From NCBI GenBank assembly GCA_934675045.1, contig CAKUPI010000016.1, forward strand, positions 1 to 15,106: a stretch of DNA of 15,106 nt, read 5' to 3'. Shown piece by piece: positions 13,801 through 15,106 of the stretch. The notes below the pieces were generated by a model. The model did not search any database. It saw nothing but the letters and a program-made list of their open reading frames with translations, and was not told the origin of the DNA. Position numbers and translations under genes: made by a program. The stretch comes from an uncultured Eubacteriales bacterium. GTDB lineage: Bacteria > Bacillota > Clostridia > Oscillospirales > Butyricicoccaceae. Positions within the stretch are counted from its first letter, which is position 1. The number at the start of each line of letters is the position of its first letter.

Positions 13801-15106
13801 GGTTCTTGACGGTCGCGCCCTTGATGACGCCGAAGAAGCCGACGTTTTTGGCGCCGGAAACCGTCACGTGGGAGACGGTGTGCCCCTGACCGTCAAAGAC
13901 GCCGGTGAAGGGGGCGGCTGCCGAGCCGATGCCGGGGAAGGCGCTGACGGCCGAAAGGTCCAGATCGGCGGTCAGGCGGTAGTTCCTGGACAAAACCCCG
14001 GCGTCGGAGCTGCCTGCCAGCTTCAGCAGGTCCTCTGCCGAGCCGATGTCGATCCACTGGAGGGTTTCGCCGGCCAGACTGTCCCAGGCCGGGGGCAGGT
14101 AGCGGTTTTCGGTGGTGCCCTCAAACCACAGGAGGCGGCTGCCGTCGGTGACGGTGGCCAGTGAGGCGCTGACGTTGGAAAGCTGGTCGTTGATGGTGAA
14201 CATCCAGCCGTCCGGGGCCTCTACGCAATAGCCGTTGATGGTGTGGATGTAACGGCCGAAGGAGGGAGTGGTGTCATAGGAATAGGTCAGAAGCCCCTGC
14301 GCTGCGGCGGCGTCCATCACGTCGATGACGCGGGTGTTGCCGTTGCTTTGCAGTGTGACCGAGAGGGTTTTCCCCATCTGATAGAAGGCATAGCTCTGCT
14401 TGTTGTACGCGGCCAGGGCGATGTCCACGGTGATGGAGGTGGTGGGCAGTCCCGCAGGGGCGGGCACATGGGTTAGATAGGGGAGGCCGCTGTTTTTGTC
14501 GGCGGCCTGCAGCCACACGCCGCTGCCGGAGCCGGCCAGCTTGATGAGAAAATCGCTGCTCTGCATTTCGGACAGCGTTTTGCCGGCGGCGTGGGGATCG
14601 GCGGGGCTGGCTGCGTTGTAGTAGCAGTTGGAGATTTCAAGGGAGAGGTCCGGCTGGAAGGCGGAGTTCGGCTTGCTGCCGCCGATAAAGCCGTGGCCCG
14701 TTTGGCCTTCGGTCAGCGTGACGACCCCCGCGGCGTAGCAGTTCTGATAGGTGTTGCCGCCGTAAACCGAACGGCCGGCAAAACCGCCGGAATAGCTGCG
14801 GGCCGACACGTCGCCCAGCGCGAAGCAGTCGCGGATGACGCCGCCGTAGCTCAGGCCGACAAAGCCGCCGGCGTAGTCGCTCTGCGTGCGAACGTCCATC
14901 GAGGTCCAGCACTGCTCGATGATGCCGCCCGCCTCGTTGGAGCCGGCGAAACCGGCGTGGCCGGTGGCCCTGTCGCTGTTGGAGGTCAGCGTGCCGCCCT
15001 GAACATAGCACCGTTGCACCAGCCCGAAGTTGCGGCTGACAAGGCCGCCCAGCACGGCGCCGGTGTCGGCGGTGATGTTGCAGTTGACGACGGCGCAGCT
15101 GCGGAT
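10835..15106 (-). CDS. large modular S-layer homology surface protein (GLUG repeats, DUF4430, toroid-like region), N-terminus cut off
   Basis: The minus-strand frame is open to the right edge (1423 codons visible), so the signal peptide and start lie outside; the GTG at 15055 is internal. From the N-terminal side it contains a GLUG-repeat block (15106-14612), a DUF4430-like beta domain with GWMFTIND (14443-14120), and a second GLUG block opened by LTADLDLS and FDGQGHTV (14059-13076). Next come a linker and Ig-like stretch (about 12919-12669), a helical toroid-like region (12667-11822), a canonical DUF4430 domain with GWLYTVNG (11758-11438), a short linker, and three SLH domains (11383-10850). 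SLH domains bind pyruvylated secondary wall polymer, so the protein should sit on the outside of the cell wall. It is convergent with the housekeeping operon and shares its terminator. The ligand is unknown; possibilities include a corrinoid, another small molecule, a glycan or a host surface. Confidence 0.93.
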   Translation of the reverse strand: MRSCAVVNCNITADTGAVLGGLVSRNFGLVQRCYVQGGTLTSNSDRATGHAGFAGSNEAGGIIEQCWTSMDVRTQSDYAGGFVGLSYGGVIRDCFALGDVSARSYSGGFAGRSVYGGNTYQNCYAAGVVTLTEGQTGHGFIGGSKPNSAFQPDLSLEISNCYYNAASPADPHAAGKTLSEMQSSDFLIKLAGSGSGVWLQAADKNSGLPYLTHVPAPAGLPTTSITVDIALAAYNKQSYAFYQMGKTLSVTLQSNGNTRVIDVMDAAAAQGLLTYSYDTTPSFGRYIHTINGYCVEAPDGWMFTINDQLSNVSASLATVTDGSRLLWFEGTTENRYLPPAWDSLAGETLQWIDIGSAEDLLKLAGSSDAGVLSRNYRLTADLDLSAVSAFPGIGSAAAPFTGVFDGQGHTVSHVTVSGAKNVGFFGVIKGATVKNLNLKHVSVTGDAQVGGLVGWAQVELDQENLADCVANLIGSCTVSGAVTGNSNTGGLVGLNDGAYDTHTLFSTSSAVDKCTSDVAVTASGSGSTNIGGLVGGNNGVITKSAALGAVSAADSALVGGFVGSSYGDIYDCHADGAVTGKNNVGGFGGSCSGLVKRCYSLGAVTGESYTGGFAGSISAADYVISAGRVLITGSSTTGYNGGFAGHLSGQLTGIANQITVKDAYANCTRPDGGTLSAVGNGVDYQGEAQQEVLKAMALNSLAETSAQLYKMFGVNLPVPDSLQAEADKYADTVAAPQQIGSTLSLLKSHASAAEGIDVRYETESPYLTGGDTLTLVKANDSAATRSVPVVLVLSDADGNVYRKSVTVLLPVLPAQRDSLMDAIARGYADSSDGWTVMDMAVYASLPGKTVATTAEARQNALNLLISEAAGTAASVSDRARIEIVLRSMGIDSTRLYPVNSSTPFSNAKALSGMDLTSGGHYAAPWLLLADLQGNIKLTDGQTASLIQLLATNVGDGLFGFTWNGVTFSDPDTAGAALAALARFYDKNPDAKAVVDKILSALPGAMNETGSLGSANSDAMVILGLLALGKDPAQLTADTGASLIDGLLSYVNTASLRFQYDGADNPLATEQGFRALAAMAMANGGAYNVYDFSGKTAEPGRATGSGAVTPPETPDTDKTIQVIFSLKTDTEVWIPSTTLTVKQGSTVYHAFVQALAEAGGMSAVGAESGYVRSITKNGVTLSEFDKGDNSGWLYTVNGVLPNVGLTACPLSDGDSVLFYYTSDWKDDPNAGGAFVPSVPAPKLPFTDVEKHWALDAIEYVYVNKLMNGTAADRFDPDGLLSRAMLATILYRLEGQPAVSAASCCTDVPDGTWYTNAVIWASENGIVNGYGNGKFGPDDNVTREQMAAMLFRYARYKGYDVSKSNELTGFADAGSISSWALAALQWANAEQLVNGRSATAIVPNGSATRAETATILMRFCEKVAK
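10850..11383 (-). repeat. three C-terminal SLH (S-layer homology) domains
   Basis: SLH1 (11383-11231) begins LPFTDVEKHWALDAIEY, SLH2 (11197-11039) TDVPDGTWYTNAVIWA, and SLH3 (11011-10850) GFADAGSISSWALAALQWA. Each has the F-x-D...W...A-I start and a later R-containing motif. The key motifs are SRAM (11269-11258) in SLH1, TREQ (11089-11078) in SLH2 and the classical TRAE (10891-10880) in SLH3. They anchor the protein non-covalently to the wall. Confidence 0.93.
11438..12667 (-). other. toroid-like helical region followed by transcobalamin-like DUF4430 domain
   Basis: The part at 12667-11822 has repeated helix pairs with loop motifs of the alpha/alpha-toroid (prenyltransferase/terpenoid cyclase-like) fold: SSDGWTVMDMAVYA, GGHYAAPWLLLADLQ, DPDTAGAALAALARFY, GSANSDAMVILGLLALGKDP and ATEQGFRALAAMAMANGG. 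After a Pro/Thr linker comes a DUF4430 beta domain at 11758-11438, with the ITVKQGSTV-type strand and STVYHAFVQALAEAGG, KNGVTLSEFDKGDNSGWLYT and DGDSVLFYYTSDW. Pfam DUF4430 is related to the C-terminal beta domain of transcobalamin and intrinsic factor, whose N-terminal half is an alpha6/alpha6 toroid. The order matches. The toroid assignment is from motif reading only. Confidence 0.7.
13076..14059 (-). repeat. second GLUG-repeat block (about eight repeats)
   Basis: The block begins with a conserved cap (IDIGSAEDLLKLAG, NYRLTADLDLS, FTGVFDGQGHTV). Repeats of about 24-37 residues follow, each starting like VGGLVG or TGGFAG and continuing to a C-x3-G-x-V strand, for example VGGFVGSSYGDIYDCHADG and VGGFGGSCSGLVKRCYSLG. 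This is the pattern of GLUG (PF07581) repeats, which form a stacked beta solenoid in secreted adhesin-like proteins. Confidence 0.88.
14120..14443 (-). other. first DUF4430-like beta domain
   Basis: The segment starts ITVDIALAAYNKQSYAF and includes RVIDVMDAAAAQGLLTYSY, IHTINGYCVEAPDGWMFTIN and VTDGSRLLWFEGT. The D-GW-x-x-x-I/V-N core and the final strand D-G-S-x-L-L-W-F match DUF4430, like the clearer copy near the C-terminus. It sits between the two GLUG blocks. Sequence divergence from the second copy is large, so this is an old duplication or an independent acquisition. Confidence 0.65.
14612..15106 (-). repeat. first GLUG-repeat block, cut by the window edge (at least five repeats)
   Basis: Visible units include LGGLVSRNFGLVQRCYVQGG, HAGFAGSNEAGGIIEQC, AGGFVGLSYGGVIRDCFALG, GGFAGRSVYGGNTYQNCYAA and GHGFIGGS. 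The block closes with ISNCYYNA and GKTLSEMQSSDFLIKL, a common end piece of GLUG arrays. The number of repeats beyond the right edge is unknown. Confidence 0.87.

Noticed and set aside
10556..14164. Two plus-strand open frames (10556-11983 and 12284-14164) opposite the surface protein
   Set aside because: They are in-register shadows of the minus-strand gene, with Gly/Ala/Asp-repetitive products. The first also runs straight through the terminator hairpin.
13076..15106. DNA repeats in the surface gene as a CRISPR or tandem-repeat array
   Set aside because: The repetition is at protein level with diverged codons. There are no identical direct repeats with unique spacers.

Overview
The window looks like a chromosomal segment from a G+C-rich, anaerobic, Gram-positive-type bacterium of the class Clostridia, most likely in or near the Oscillospirales. 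This is inferred from the high G+C in every frame, the Firmicutes-style neighbourhood (mltG, a U32 protein, alaS, and comEC followed by holA), a Toprim/RNase M5-like protein, and a very large secreted protein combining GLUG repeats, DUF4430 and SLH domains. There is no rRNA, tRNA, CRISPR array, insertion sequence or phage gene, and no stretch of more than about 30 bases lies outside a gene.

Left part, bases 1-10790, plus strand: nine genes run in the same direction with gaps of 21, 12, -4, 15, 9, 3, 10 and -4 bases (GTG start of the last gene), so they probably form one housekeeping operon whose promoter lies left of the window. In order they are a GNAT acetyltransferase (5' end cut off), a CPBP-type membrane protease, the endolytic murein transglycosylase MltG, a U32-family protein probably involved in tRNA wobble-uridine hydroxylation, alanyl-tRNA synthetase, a HIT nucleotide hydrolase, a ComEC/Rec2 DNA channel, the DNA polymerase III delta subunit, and a Toprim protein resembling RNase M5. 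The themes are tRNA charging and modification, peptidoglycan synthesis, DNA uptake and replication, and RNA processing. The operon ends at a strong palindromic terminator that also serves the gene arriving from the other side.

Right part, bases 10835-15106, minus strand: one long open frame whose N-terminus lies beyond the right edge encodes a modular cell-surface protein. From the visible N-terminal side it contains a GLUG-repeat block, a DUF4430-like beta domain, a second GLUG block, an Ig-like stretch, a helical toroid-like region, a second DUF4430 (transcobalamin C-terminal-like) domain, and three SLH repeats that should bind it to the cell wall.

The two most interesting points are as follows. 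First, the ComEC protein keeps its channel motif but has lost every metal-binding residue of the usual C-terminal metallo-beta-lactamase motif. Second, the surface protein places an alpha/alpha-toroid-like region directly before a transcobalamin-like beta domain. This is the same order as in animal intrinsic factor and transcobalamin, and it suggests a wall-anchored ligand-binding, perhaps corrinoid-binding, protein.
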